Shown piece by piece: positions 1 through 6,668 of a stretch of 43,225 nucleotides of DNA. The DNA comes from Planctomycetaceae bacterium (GTDB lineage: Bacteria; Planctomycetota; Planctomycetia; Pirellulales; Thermoguttaceae), in contig JAAYAY010000159.1 in NCBI GenBank assembly GCA_012719125.1, forward strand, positions 1 to 43,225, given 5' to 3'. Both the position numbers and the translations under genes were made by a program. The notes under the pieces are model-generated. The model searched no databases and was not told the origin of the DNA. It saw nothing but the letters and a program-made list of their open reading frames with translations. Within the stretch, counting starts at the first letter, position 1. Each line of letters opens with the position of its first letter.

Positions 1-74
1 GCTGGTGATACTTCCACATTAAAGGAACAGAAGAGAAGAGGCACCGGTACTCTGAGCTGACAGGAGACGTTGCC

Positions 75-401
75 TCACCCATAACCCAAGCACTTGGAGT
101 GTCTGTCAAACTGGAGCCACCTCACAAGCTCGGCGTTGCGCGGGAGAAGTTCTCGAAGTTCATCCTCTCGGAGATCAAGCTTCGTTTGAAGTACATGAAT
201 CCGACGATTCAACGCCGCCACGTGCTTTTCTTCGGCCTCCTCCGCCCGCAGGGCGGCTGTTTTTGCCTTCTTCCGCTCTGCCTCATGAGCCAGTTCGCCG
301 GCTAAAGTCTGTTCATCCGGAACATCTGGTGCCGCCTGCGCGTCAAGCGATGCAACGTTCTTCAGTCGGGCATAGGCATCATCTTCGCCAGCACTGCTCA
401 C
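75..401 (-). CDS. Small coiled-coil protein, possible partner (toxin?) of the Panacea protein
   Basis: A 108-residue protein starting at a GTG two bases after the stop codon of the Panacea gene, so the two are almost certainly one transcript. Residues 35-90 are rich in Ala, Glu, Lys and Arg with heptad-like spacing and should form a long helix or coiled coil. The C-terminal part (LRELLPRNAELVRWLQFD) is more hydrophobic. I recognise no family, signal peptide or catalytic motif. In known Panacea toxin-antitoxin pairs the antitoxin domain neutralises very diverse small toxins encoded next to it, so by position this is the candidate toxin, but nothing in its own sequence shows toxicity. It could instead be an unrelated small protein. 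Confidence 0.6.
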   Translation of the reverse strand: MSSAGEDDAYARLKNVASLDAQAAPDVPDEQTLAGELAHEAERKKAKTAALRAEEAEEKHVAALNRRIHVLQTKLDLREDELRELLPRNAELVRWLQFDRHSKCLGYG

Positions 402-403
402 CT

Positions 404-925
404 CTAGCTTTCCTCTTCCAGTTGTGCTTTGAAGTATCTCGCGATAAGTTCCATGGGAATATCAGTCCCTGTTGGCGGTGAACCGCTATACCTGTCGTAG
501 ATTTCGCGCCACGGACCATCTGCCGCGTGGGTCATGTTTGAGAGCTTAATCGCAGTCAGATTCTTGTATGAATCCCAGACAGCGTCCAGCACTTCGCGCG
601 ATTCGGAAGGCAGGTCGTCTGGAAGAACGGGAATAACCGTCCGAAACACCCGCCGGCCGTCTACTTTCCGCGGCCTTACGTCTGTCGCCTTCCTGTCAAT
701 CGGGTCTTTGCCGAAAAGCTTGAAGTGATGAAAGACTGAAGACACAACCGGGCCATATGGCCAACACTCTATCTGCTCATTGAAGATAGGAGTGTCGGTG
801 AACGCTAGATGCCACCCCTGTGTGTAGTACAGCAGCTTCTGCAACTTCATCGGCGAAATGGGTATGCCTTCGCGAAAAGCTTGCGTGAGAATGAAGTTTG
901 CAACAGCCTTTGGTGAATATGCCAT
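404..925 (-). CDS. Panacea-domain (DUF4065 / GepA / SocA-like) antitoxin-type protein
   Basis: The protein opens with the hallmark of the Panacea (DUF4065) domain: a helix like SPKAVANFIL, then SPMKLQKLLYY, QGWHLA and the loop ECWPYGPVVSSVF. These proteins include phage GepA, the proteolytic adaptor SocA and antitoxins of the PanAT toxin-antitoxin class. The ATG at 925 gives the family's normal N-terminus; an ATG at 940 would add five residues. An in-frame ATG at 1000 is excluded if the promoter at 988-1016 is real, since transcription would begin near 981. No clear Shine-Dalgarno sequence precedes any candidate start. The length of 173 residues is usual for the family. The downstream gene follows after two bases. 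Antitoxin function is inferred from family and operon form. Confidence 0.88.
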   Translation of the reverse strand: MAYSPKAVANFILTQAFREGIPISPMKLQKLLYYTQGWHLAFTDTPIFNEQIECWPYGPVVSSVFHHFKLFGKDPIDRKATDVRPRKVDGRRVFRTVIPVLPDDLPSESREVLDAVWDSYKNLTAIKLSNMTHAADGPWREIYDRYSGSPPTGTDIPMELIARYFKAQLEEES

Positions 926-987
926 CGCACAGTCGCTCATGGAAGGACACAGACAAAGGGTACATGCGAACATCACTACTTCGGGGT

Positions 988-1016
988 ATTGTACATTCAT
1001 TAGGGCACCAAGTCAA
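988..1016 (-). promoter_or_regulatory. Sigma70-like promoter of the Panacea operon
   Basis: On the minus strand TTGACT (1016-1011) and TACAAT (993-988) are separated by exactly 17 bases, each one base off consensus. Predicted transcription start is near 981, which puts the start codon at 940 or 925. Confidence 0.55.
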
Positions 1017-1119
1017 CGGAAATACCGTCAGAGAGACTGTGAGGCCGCTAACTACCTCTCAAGTGCGGGTCCTGTAGTGTACTCGTAGGACACTACCCGT
1101 CGCTGCTCGGTGCGGCCGG

Positions 1120-1149
1120 TTCGCTTTCCCGCTTCTGAGAGGCTATACT
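1120..1149 (+). promoter_or_regulatory. Possible iorAB promoter
   Basis: A good -10 hexamer TATACT lies at 1144-1149. The -35 candidate TTCGCT at 1120-1125 with an 18-base spacer is weak. It lies about 80 bases before the iorA start codon. The stretch GGCTATACTGAGTGGC resembles the sequence around 17989-18004 before the restriction-modification genes. Confidence 0.3.
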
Positions 1150-1226
1150 GAGTGGCTTGCCTTCCTTGCGCCCGCATCCGCCAGGAGCCCGCGGGTGCTT
1201 CTTGCTCCCCCACACGAGTCGGTTTC

Positions 1227-2993
1227 ATGAAGGAACTGCTTTCCGGTAACGAGGCCATCGCACGCGGCGCCTACGAGGCCGGTGTCAGCGTGGCCACGGG
1301 TTACCCCGGCACGCCGTCGACCGAGATCCTCGAAGCGGCCGTGCGATTCCGCGACGACATCTACTGCCAGTGGTCGCCCAACGAGAAGGTCGCCCTCGAA
1401 GTGGCCGCCGGCGCCGCGTTCACCGGCGCCCGAGCGATTGTCACCATGAAACACGTGGGGCTCAACGTGGCGGCCGACCCGCTGATGACCCTTGCCGGAA
1501 CCGGCACGGTGGGCGGGCTGGTGATCGTCGTGGCCGACGATCCGGGCATGCACTCGTCGCAGAACGAGCAGGACACCCGGCACTACGCCCGCTTCGCCAG
1601 GATACCGATCCTCGAACCGTCCGACTCCCAGGAGGCGAAGGACTTCGTGAGCCTGGGTCTGGAGCTTTCGGAGCGGCACCGCACTCCGGTCATCCTCCGC
1701 ACCGAAACCCGAGTGAGCCACTCGCGAAGTCTTGTGGACGTGTCGGACCGGAAACCTTCCAGCAAAGCGATCGGTTTCGAGAAGAACCCGTCCCGGTTCG
1801 TGGCCATTCCGCTTTGGGCCAGGCCGATGCGGGTTCGGGCTGAAGAGCGGCTGGAAACGCTGAGGGAAGAAGTCAACCAGTCGCCCGCGAATCGCGTCGA
1901 GTGGCGCGACCGGAAGCTGGGCATCCTCACCGCGGGCATTCCCTATCAATATGTTCGGGAAGTGTTTCCGGAAGCCTCGGTGCTGAAGCTGGGCTGGTCC
2001 TATCCGTTTCCCGACGAGTTGATCCGGCAGTTCGCCGAGGGCGTCGAGCAGTTGTTGATCGTGGAAGAGCTCGACGACATCGTCGAAGAGCACGTTCGCG
2101 CCCTGGGAATCTCCTGCCGGGGCAAGGACCTGGTGCCGAGGATCGGGGAGTTGTCGCCGGACGTGCTCCTGACGGTGCGGGCGAAGCTCCTTGGTGATCG
2201 AGTTGCGAAACCGTTGGCGGCTGGTCCTGCGGTCAGGATGGACGATCTGCCGAGCCGGCCGCCGGTTTTATGCTCGGGTTGTCCTCACCGGGGAATCTAT
2301 CATGCCTTGGGCAAGTTCGACGTCGTCGTGACCGGCGACATCGGCTGTTACAGCCTGGGCGTGCTGCCGCCGCTGAGCCGGATGGACACGCTGGTGTGCA
2401 TGGGGGCCGGAGTGTCGATGGCCCACGGCATGGACAAGGCCGGCGAGCCGCGGCGGGTGGTCGGGATCCTGGGCGATTCCACCTTCTTCCACTCCGGCAT
2501 CACGGGGCTGCTCGACATCGCCTACAATCGCGGCGCATCGACGATCATTGTGGTCGACAACCGCACGACGGCCATGACGGGCCACCAACCGCACCCGGGC
2601 ACGGGCCACACCCTGATGGGCCACGACACACCCGCCATATCGATCGAGGAGATCGGCCGGGCGTGCGGCATCAAGAATGTGGTGACTCTCGACCCCTACG
2701 ACGTGAAGAAAACGACGGCCGTGCTGAAGGAGGCGATTTTCTCCGACGAACCGTGGTTGGTCATTTCCCGAGGGCCGTGTCTCCTCGACGTTCGCCAGCG
2801 ACTTGGCACTCCCCGGCATGTAACCGAAGACGTGTGCCGCGAGTGCGGCGTGTGTTTGAAGCTGGGCTGTCCGGCCCTGGAGGGCGGCGAGGGAATTCCC
2901 CACGTCAATCCGATGCTGTGTGCCGGCTGCGGGCTGTGCAACCAGGTCTGCCCGGTCGGCGCCATCGAGTTCGAGAAGGAGGCGACGTCATGA
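1227..2993 (+). CDS. iorA: Indolepyruvate:ferredoxin oxidoreductase, alpha subunit
   Basis: This is the large subunit of the oxygen-sensitive enzyme that oxidatively decarboxylates aryl pyruvates (from Trp, Phe, Tyr) to aryl-acetyl-CoA, passing electrons to ferredoxin. The 588-residue length is normal. The N-terminal pyrimidine-binding half has GYPGTPSTEIL near residue 23. The thiamine-diphosphate half has GDIGCYSLG, GAGVSMAHG, GDSTFFHSG and the family marker DNRTTAMTGHQPHPG. The C-terminus is a two-cluster ferredoxin domain with ligands C537, C540, C543, C548 and C565, C568, C571, C575. I chose the ATG at 1227, which starts the typical MKELLSGNEAIARGA; an earlier in-frame ATG would add 25 unrelated residues. 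It overlaps iorB by four bases, so the two are translationally coupled. Confidence 0.96.
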   Translation: MKELLSGNEAIARGAYEAGVSVATGYPGTPSTEILEAAVRFRDDIYCQWSPNEKVALEVAAGAAFTGARAIVTMKHVGLNVAADPLMTLAGTGTVGGLVIVVADDPGMHSSQNEQDTRHYARFARIPILEPSDSQEAKDFVSLGLELSERHRTPVILRTETRVSHSRSLVDVSDRKPSSKAIGFEKNPSRFVAIPLWARPMRVRAEERLETLREEVNQSPANRVEWRDRKLGILTAGIPYQYVREVFPEASVLKLGWSYPFPDELIRQFAEGVEQLLIVEELDDIVEEHVRALGISCRGKDLVPRIGELSPDVLLTVRAKLLGDRVAKPLAAGPAVRMDDLPSRPPVLCSGCPHRGIYHALGKFDVVVTGDIGCYSLGVLPPLSRMDTLVCMGAGVSMAHGMDKAGEPRRVVGILGDSTFFHSGITGLLDIAYNRGASTIIVVDNRTTAMTGHQPHPGTGHTLMGHDTPAISIEEIGRACGIKNVVTLDPYDVKKTTAVLKEAIFSDEPWLVISRGPCLLDVRQRLGTPRHVTEDVCRECGVCLKLGCPALEGGEGIPHVNPMLCAGCGLCNQVCPVGAIEFEKEATS

Positions 2994-3601
2994 CCGAGCA
3001 CCAAACCGCGGCTGTCGGCCAGGATACGGTGAGCGTGGTTCTGGCCGGCGTTGGAGGCCAGGGGATCCTGCTGGCGAGCGAGATCCTCGCCCGGGCAGCT
3101 CTGGCGGCCGGCTTCGACGTGAAGACCAACGAAGTCCACGGCATGGCCCAGCGGGGCGGTTCCGTAATCGCCCAGGTTCGGTTCGGCCGCGAGGTCTTCA
3201 GCCCCCTGGTCGCCCGCGGATCGGCGCGGGTTCTCGGAGCGTTGGAGCGGGTGGAAGCCCTGCGGCAACATCAGTTTCTGGCGTCTGACGGTCTGGCCGT
3301 CGTTTCCAGTCAGATGGTCGTGCCGGTCACCGTCTCGTCGGGGCAGGCGGCCTATCCGGCCGACGTGGAACAGCGCCTGCGAGCCGCCTTTCCCCGGCTG
3401 GTCTACGTGGACGCCGTGGAGAAGGCGACCCGACTGGGCAACCATCGTGCAGCGAACCTGGTCGTCCTCGGCGCGATGGCGCACGCCCTGGACCTTCCCG
3501 ACGAAGCCTGGCACGAGGCCGTCCGCAGCAGCGTGAAGCCGCAGCACGTGGAAGTGAATCTGAAAGCCTTCGCCGCAGGACAGGAGTGCGCCCAATTGTA
3601 G
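2990..3601 (+). CDS. iorB: Indolepyruvate:ferredoxin oxidoreductase, beta subunit
   Basis: A 203-residue protein of the pyruvate/ketoisovalerate oxidoreductase gamma-domain type, the small subunit of the IorAB complex. The N-terminal nucleotide-binding-like loop reads GVGGQGILLASEILARAA, followed by the conserved NEVHGMAQRGGSV. The C-terminal part has the usual N-H-R-A-A-N-L-V-V-L-G segment. The start ATG sits inside the stop of iorA (ATGA overlap) with a strong Shine-Dalgarno sequence, gaaggagg, ten bases before it. The gene runs directly into the repeat cluster at 3597-3726. Confidence 0.95.
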   Translation: MTEHQTAAVGQDTVSVVLAGVGGQGILLASEILARAALAAGFDVKTNEVHGMAQRGGSVIAQVRFGREVFSPLVARGSARVLGALERVEALRQHQFLASDGLAVVSSQMVVPVTVSSGQAAYPADVEQRLRAAFPRLVYVDAVEKATRLGNHRAANLVVLGAMAHALDLPDEAWHEAVRSSVKPQHVEVNLKAFAAGQECAQL

Positions 3602-3726
3602 GACAGGTTTGTAACCTGTCTGGACAGAACACAATTCTGCGATCTGCCTGGACAGGATGCAATCTACCCTACGATGGACAGGATACAATCTACCCTACGA
3701 TGGACAGGATACAATCCTGTCCTACG
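3597..3726. repeat. 26-bp tandem repeat cluster with outward inverted ends
   Basis: Three adjacent units of 26 bases start at 3649, 3675 and 3701, the core being tggacaggatacaatc. A decayed unit occupies 3621-3648. The cluster opens with gtaggacaggtttgt (from 3599) and closes with acaatcctgtcctac (3711-3725), which are near-perfect inverse complements, so the whole block could fold as one long hairpin. Each unit also carries small internal symmetry (gacagg/cctgtc). It starts at the end of iorB and ends 25 bases before the thioesterase gene. Confidence 0.8.
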
Positions 3727-3750
3727 TTCGCTGAACCGAGGAGAGCCGTG

Positions 3751-4179
3751 ATGGCCAGCGAAACACCTTCCGCCGAGCAACTCGAACGCATCCGGCAGTT
3801 CTTCGTCAACGACCGCTTCGCGACCGAGAACGGCATGGAATTGGTCGAGGTGCGGCCGGGCGGCGCCACGGCGCGCATGGTGGTCGAGCCGCGACACTAC
3901 AACGGCATCCAGACGGTGCAAGGAGGCGCCCTGTTCACCCTGGCCGACTTTGCCTTCGCGGCCGCCTGCAATAGCTGGGGCGAGAAGGTGACCGGCATCA
4001 ATATGAGCATCCAATGCCTGAAGGCGGTACGGTCGGGCACGCTCGTCGCCGAGGCGACCGAAGTGGCCAGGTCGCGAAGATTCTCGACCTGCGAGGTCGC
4101 CATTCGCGACGAAGAGGGTCAGCTCGTCGCCCGCTTCCAGGGCACGGGCTATGTCCTGGGCGGAAGCCTGCTGGGATAG
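3751..4179 (+). CDS. PaaI-family hotdog thioesterase
   Basis: A 142-residue acyl-CoA thioesterase of the PaaI/YdiI hotdog type, normal in length. Family features are the N-terminal helix (EQLERIRQFFVNDRFA), the central motif NGIQTVQGGALFTLADFAFA where the usual HGG is replaced by QGG, and the strand GINMSIQCLKAV. PaaI proteins hydrolyse phenylacetyl-CoA and related aryl-CoA esters, fitting a role beside iorAB in handling aryl-acetyl-CoA. The start at ATG 3751 is preceded by gaggagagcc. Reading upstream in frame gives only repeat-derived residues. In many genomes a phenylacetate-CoA ligase gene sits in this cluster; it is missing here and the repeat block takes its place. Confidence 0.88.
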   Translation: MASETPSAEQLERIRQFFVNDRFATENGMELVEVRPGGATARMVVEPRHYNGIQTVQGGALFTLADFAFAAACNSWGEKVTGINMSIQCLKAVRSGTLVAEATEVARSRRFSTCEVAIRDEEGQLVARFQGTGYVLGGSLLG

Positions 4180-4248
4180 TCGACTCCGTGTTGGCAGTCG
4201 GACGGGTCGACAATCGTTGCAGCCGTTCCAGGAAGAAGAAAACGCATC

Positions 4249-4277
4249 TTGCCGCCAGGCAAGTGCAATGCTAGATT
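4249..4277 (+). promoter_or_regulatory. Promoter candidate of the ClC gene
   Basis: TTGCCG (4249-4254) and TAGATT (4272-4277) are 17 bases apart, about 125 bases before the ClC start. The -35 box lies in a perfect 6-bp hairpin, cttgccgccaggcaag (4248-4263), which could act as an operator or as the end of the thioesterase transcript. Confidence 0.4.
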
Positions 4278-4401
4278 GAGCTATTGCCTGTTCCATGCCC
4301 GATCCTTTTCATAAGTCGCGAGGTGGGCATCACGGCCGGACGATGTCCCATCTGCCCGCGTCGGCCCTGACGCTGTCTGTTACCCCCCTCCGGTTCCAGC
4401 T

Positions 4402-6483
4402 TTGACCGATCTTCCACTCCCCCAGTTCCGTCCGCTTCGTCGATGGGGCATGCTGCTCCTGCTGTCCGCGCTGACGGGCGTCATCGCCGGGCTGGCAATC
4501 GCCGCCATGGAGTGGGGACTCCGAGTCGGCGTGTCGAACCTGATCGGGCGGGCCTTGCCGCACGGACCCGGCAGCGTCCTCCATTTCAGCCTGGCGATTC
4601 TGCTGTTGCCCGCCCTGGGCGGGTTGCTCTCGGCCCTGATCGTGCTGGTCTTCGCGCCGGAAGCGAGGGGACACGGCACCGACGCCATGACGCGGGCGTT
4701 CCATCGTGCCGGCGGAGTGCTGGGACTTCGCGGCCCCGTCTTCAAGGCCCTCGGCTGCGTCCTGGTCATCTCGTTGGGCGGGTCCGCCGGACCGGAAGGA
4801 CCCGTTGTGGCCCTGGGGGCCGCGATCGGCTCCACCTTCGGACGCCTGTTCCGAGTCACGCCCGCCGAGCGCCGCACCCTGCTGATCGCCGGCTGTGCGG
4901 CCGGTGTGGGGGCCGTCTTCCGTTGTCCCCTCGGCGGCGCCCTGTTCGGAGTCAGCATTCCCTACAGCGAACCGGACATGGAAAGCGACGCCGTCGTGCC
5001 CTCGGTCGTCGCCTCCGTGGCCGGCTACTCCGTCTACCTGGCCCTCTGGGGCCACGGAGAGTTCCTCCTCGACGGGGCCCAAACCCTCGTGTTCACCTCG
5101 CCCATGGAACTCCTGCCGTTCCTCTTGCTGGGGCCCCTGTGCGGCCTGCTGTCGATATTCTTCGGCGCGAGCTTCCGCTTTATCGAACGGGCGTTTGAAG
5201 CCATGAAGCGCCTGCCGCGATGGACGGCGCCGGCCATCGGCGGGCTGCTCACCGGCCTCACCGCCTGCTTCCTGCCCCAGGTCATGGACTCCCGCTACGT
5301 ATTCCTCCAAGGGGTGCTCGACCGGAGCCTGATCGTCGATTCCTCCGCCTCCTGGTGGGCCTGGGCCGCTTTCTTCGCACTGGTGGCCCTGGCCAAGTGC
5401 GTGGCCACCGGATGCACCGTCGGAAGCGGAGCCGCGGGCGGCGTTCTCGGTCCCACCCTGGCCGTCGGCGGCGCTGCGGGGGCATGCCTCGGCGCCCTCG
5501 GCGAGGCGTTCTTTCCCGAAGCGTTCCCCGAAGTGCTGCGGCAGGCCCTCATCCCCGTCGGCATGGGCGGAGTGCTCGCGGCCAGCATGCGTGTCCCCCT
5601 GGCGGCCGTCGTCATGAGCGTCGAGATGACCGGCTGCTACGGGCTGATCGTGCCCACCATGCTCGTGTGCATCTCCTCCTATCTCATCGGACGCCGCTGG
5701 GGACTCAACCGGGAACAGGTGCGCGACTGCACCGATTCGCCCGTCCATGCCGCCGACTCCGTCGTCCGCCTGCTCGAATCGACCAACGTCGAAAGCCTGA
5801 TCAACCGCGATTGGCCCCAGACCATTCCGCCCCAGGCCACCCTCCGCCAGATCGCCCAGAAGATCGAGCCGGGGCGGACGCCGACGTTCATGGTCGTCCA
5901 GCGGGGGCAACTGAAAGGGATCATCTCCCTCCCCGACCTCGATCGCGTCCTGGCCGACGACGCCATGGCCCAAGCCGTGATCGCCGACGACATCATGACG
6001 GCATCCGTGCCCGTCTGCACGCCTTCCCAGAGCCTCTACTACGCCCTCGAACTGTTCCGGCAAGCCGGCCTGACGGTGCTTCCGGTCGTTTCGCACCAGC
6101 ACCGAACCCGGTTCCTCGGCGCGCTCGAGCGGCGAAAGATCATCGACGCCCTTTTCAGCCACGTCGGGGGCCTGAAGGAACTGGCCCTCAGCGAGCACAA
6201 GGGACTGCTGGAAATCGACCGGGAAACGCACCTGGAACAGCTTCTGGCACCGGTGGGAAACGGCAACGGCCCGCGAATCCGCCGGCTCATGGTGCCGCTC
6301 GACGCGGTCGGACTGTCGGTCCGCCAGTCCGATTTCCGCAACCGCTACGGGATGCAGATCGTGGCCATTGAGCAGCCCGACGGCACCCTGCAATGCCCGG
6401 CCGACCCGAACACCCGCCTGGAAACAAGCCACCGCCTCCTGGTCCTGATGCAGCCCGAGCCGGGCAGTTCGCAGGCGCCCTGA
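4402..6483 (+). CDS. ClC-family chloride channel/antiporter with CBS pair and TrkA_C-like tail
   Basis: A 693-residue integral membrane protein. Residues 15-435 form the ClC core with about a dozen hydrophobic helices. The selectivity regions are visible but altered: helix D reads ARGHGTD where ClC proteins have GSGIP or GHGVP; helix F reads GSAGPEGPVV, keeping the gating glutamate but with Pro for the usual Lys/Arg; helix N reads GGVLGPTLAVGG. Residues about 470-585 are two CBS modules that usually bind adenosine nucleotides, followed by a TrkA_C (RCK_C)-like domain (about 624-690, starting RLMVPLDAVGL). This architecture suggests ligand-gated anion transport. The start is a TTG at 4402; an in-frame ATG at 4450 would remove the short cytoplasmic leader. 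Ion specificity cannot be read from the sequence. Confidence 0.9.
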   Translation: MTDLPLPQFRPLRRWGMLLLLSALTGVIAGLAIAAMEWGLRVGVSNLIGRALPHGPGSVLHFSLAILLLPALGGLLSALIVLVFAPEARGHGTDAMTRAFHRAGGVLGLRGPVFKALGCVLVISLGGSAGPEGPVVALGAAIGSTFGRLFRVTPAERRTLLIAGCAAGVGAVFRCPLGGALFGVSIPYSEPDMESDAVVPSVVASVAGYSVYLALWGHGEFLLDGAQTLVFTSPMELLPFLLLGPLCGLLSIFFGASFRFIERAFEAMKRLPRWTAPAIGGLLTGLTACFLPQVMDSRYVFLQGVLDRSLIVDSSASWWAWAAFFALVALAKCVATGCTVGSGAAGGVLGPTLAVGGAAGACLGALGEAFFPEAFPEVLRQALIPVGMGGVLAASMRVPLAAVVMSVEMTGCYGLIVPTMLVCISSYLIGRRWGLNREQVRDCTDSPVHAADSVVRLLESTNVESLINRDWPQTIPPQATLRQIAQKIEPGRTPTFMVVQRGQLKGIISLPDLDRVLADDAMAQAVIADDIMTASVPVCTPSQSLYYALELFRQAGLTVLPVVSHQHRTRFLGALERRKIIDALFSHVGGLKELALSEHKGLLEIDRETHLEQLLAPVGNGNGPRIRRLMVPLDAVGLSVRQSDFRNRYGMQIVAIEQPDGTLQCPADPNTRLETSHRLLVLMQPEPGSSQAP

Positions 6484-6511
6484 AGCCGGGCCAAATCTCT
6501 CCCCAGTGGGC

Positions 6512-6557
6512 GACACCTGCCGGGCGTCACAACTGGCTGACTCTTGCCGAGTGTCAC
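6512..6557. repeat. Two 19-bp palindrome-like units of the CTTGCCGAG family
   Basis: gacacctgccgggcgtcac (6512-6530) and gactcttgccgagtgtcac (6539-6557) are two related units with inverted ends (GAC/GTC), lying between convergent genes. The core ttgccgagtg recurs at 25198-25207 and 28134-28143. The pair may serve as a bidirectional transcript end. Confidence 0.5.
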
Positions 6558-6668
6558 TTGAGTGGCTCCAGCAGAGCAGCCGAATGGATAGTCTGACAGA
6601 ATTTCGGGGACACTTGCCCAACGGGGAACACAAGGCAGTCGCACCCGGCAGGAGCGACCCACCGACTC

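Noticed and set aside
3597-3726. CRISPR array
   Set aside because: The 26-bp units are directly adjacent with no unique spacers between them, and no cas genes are present.
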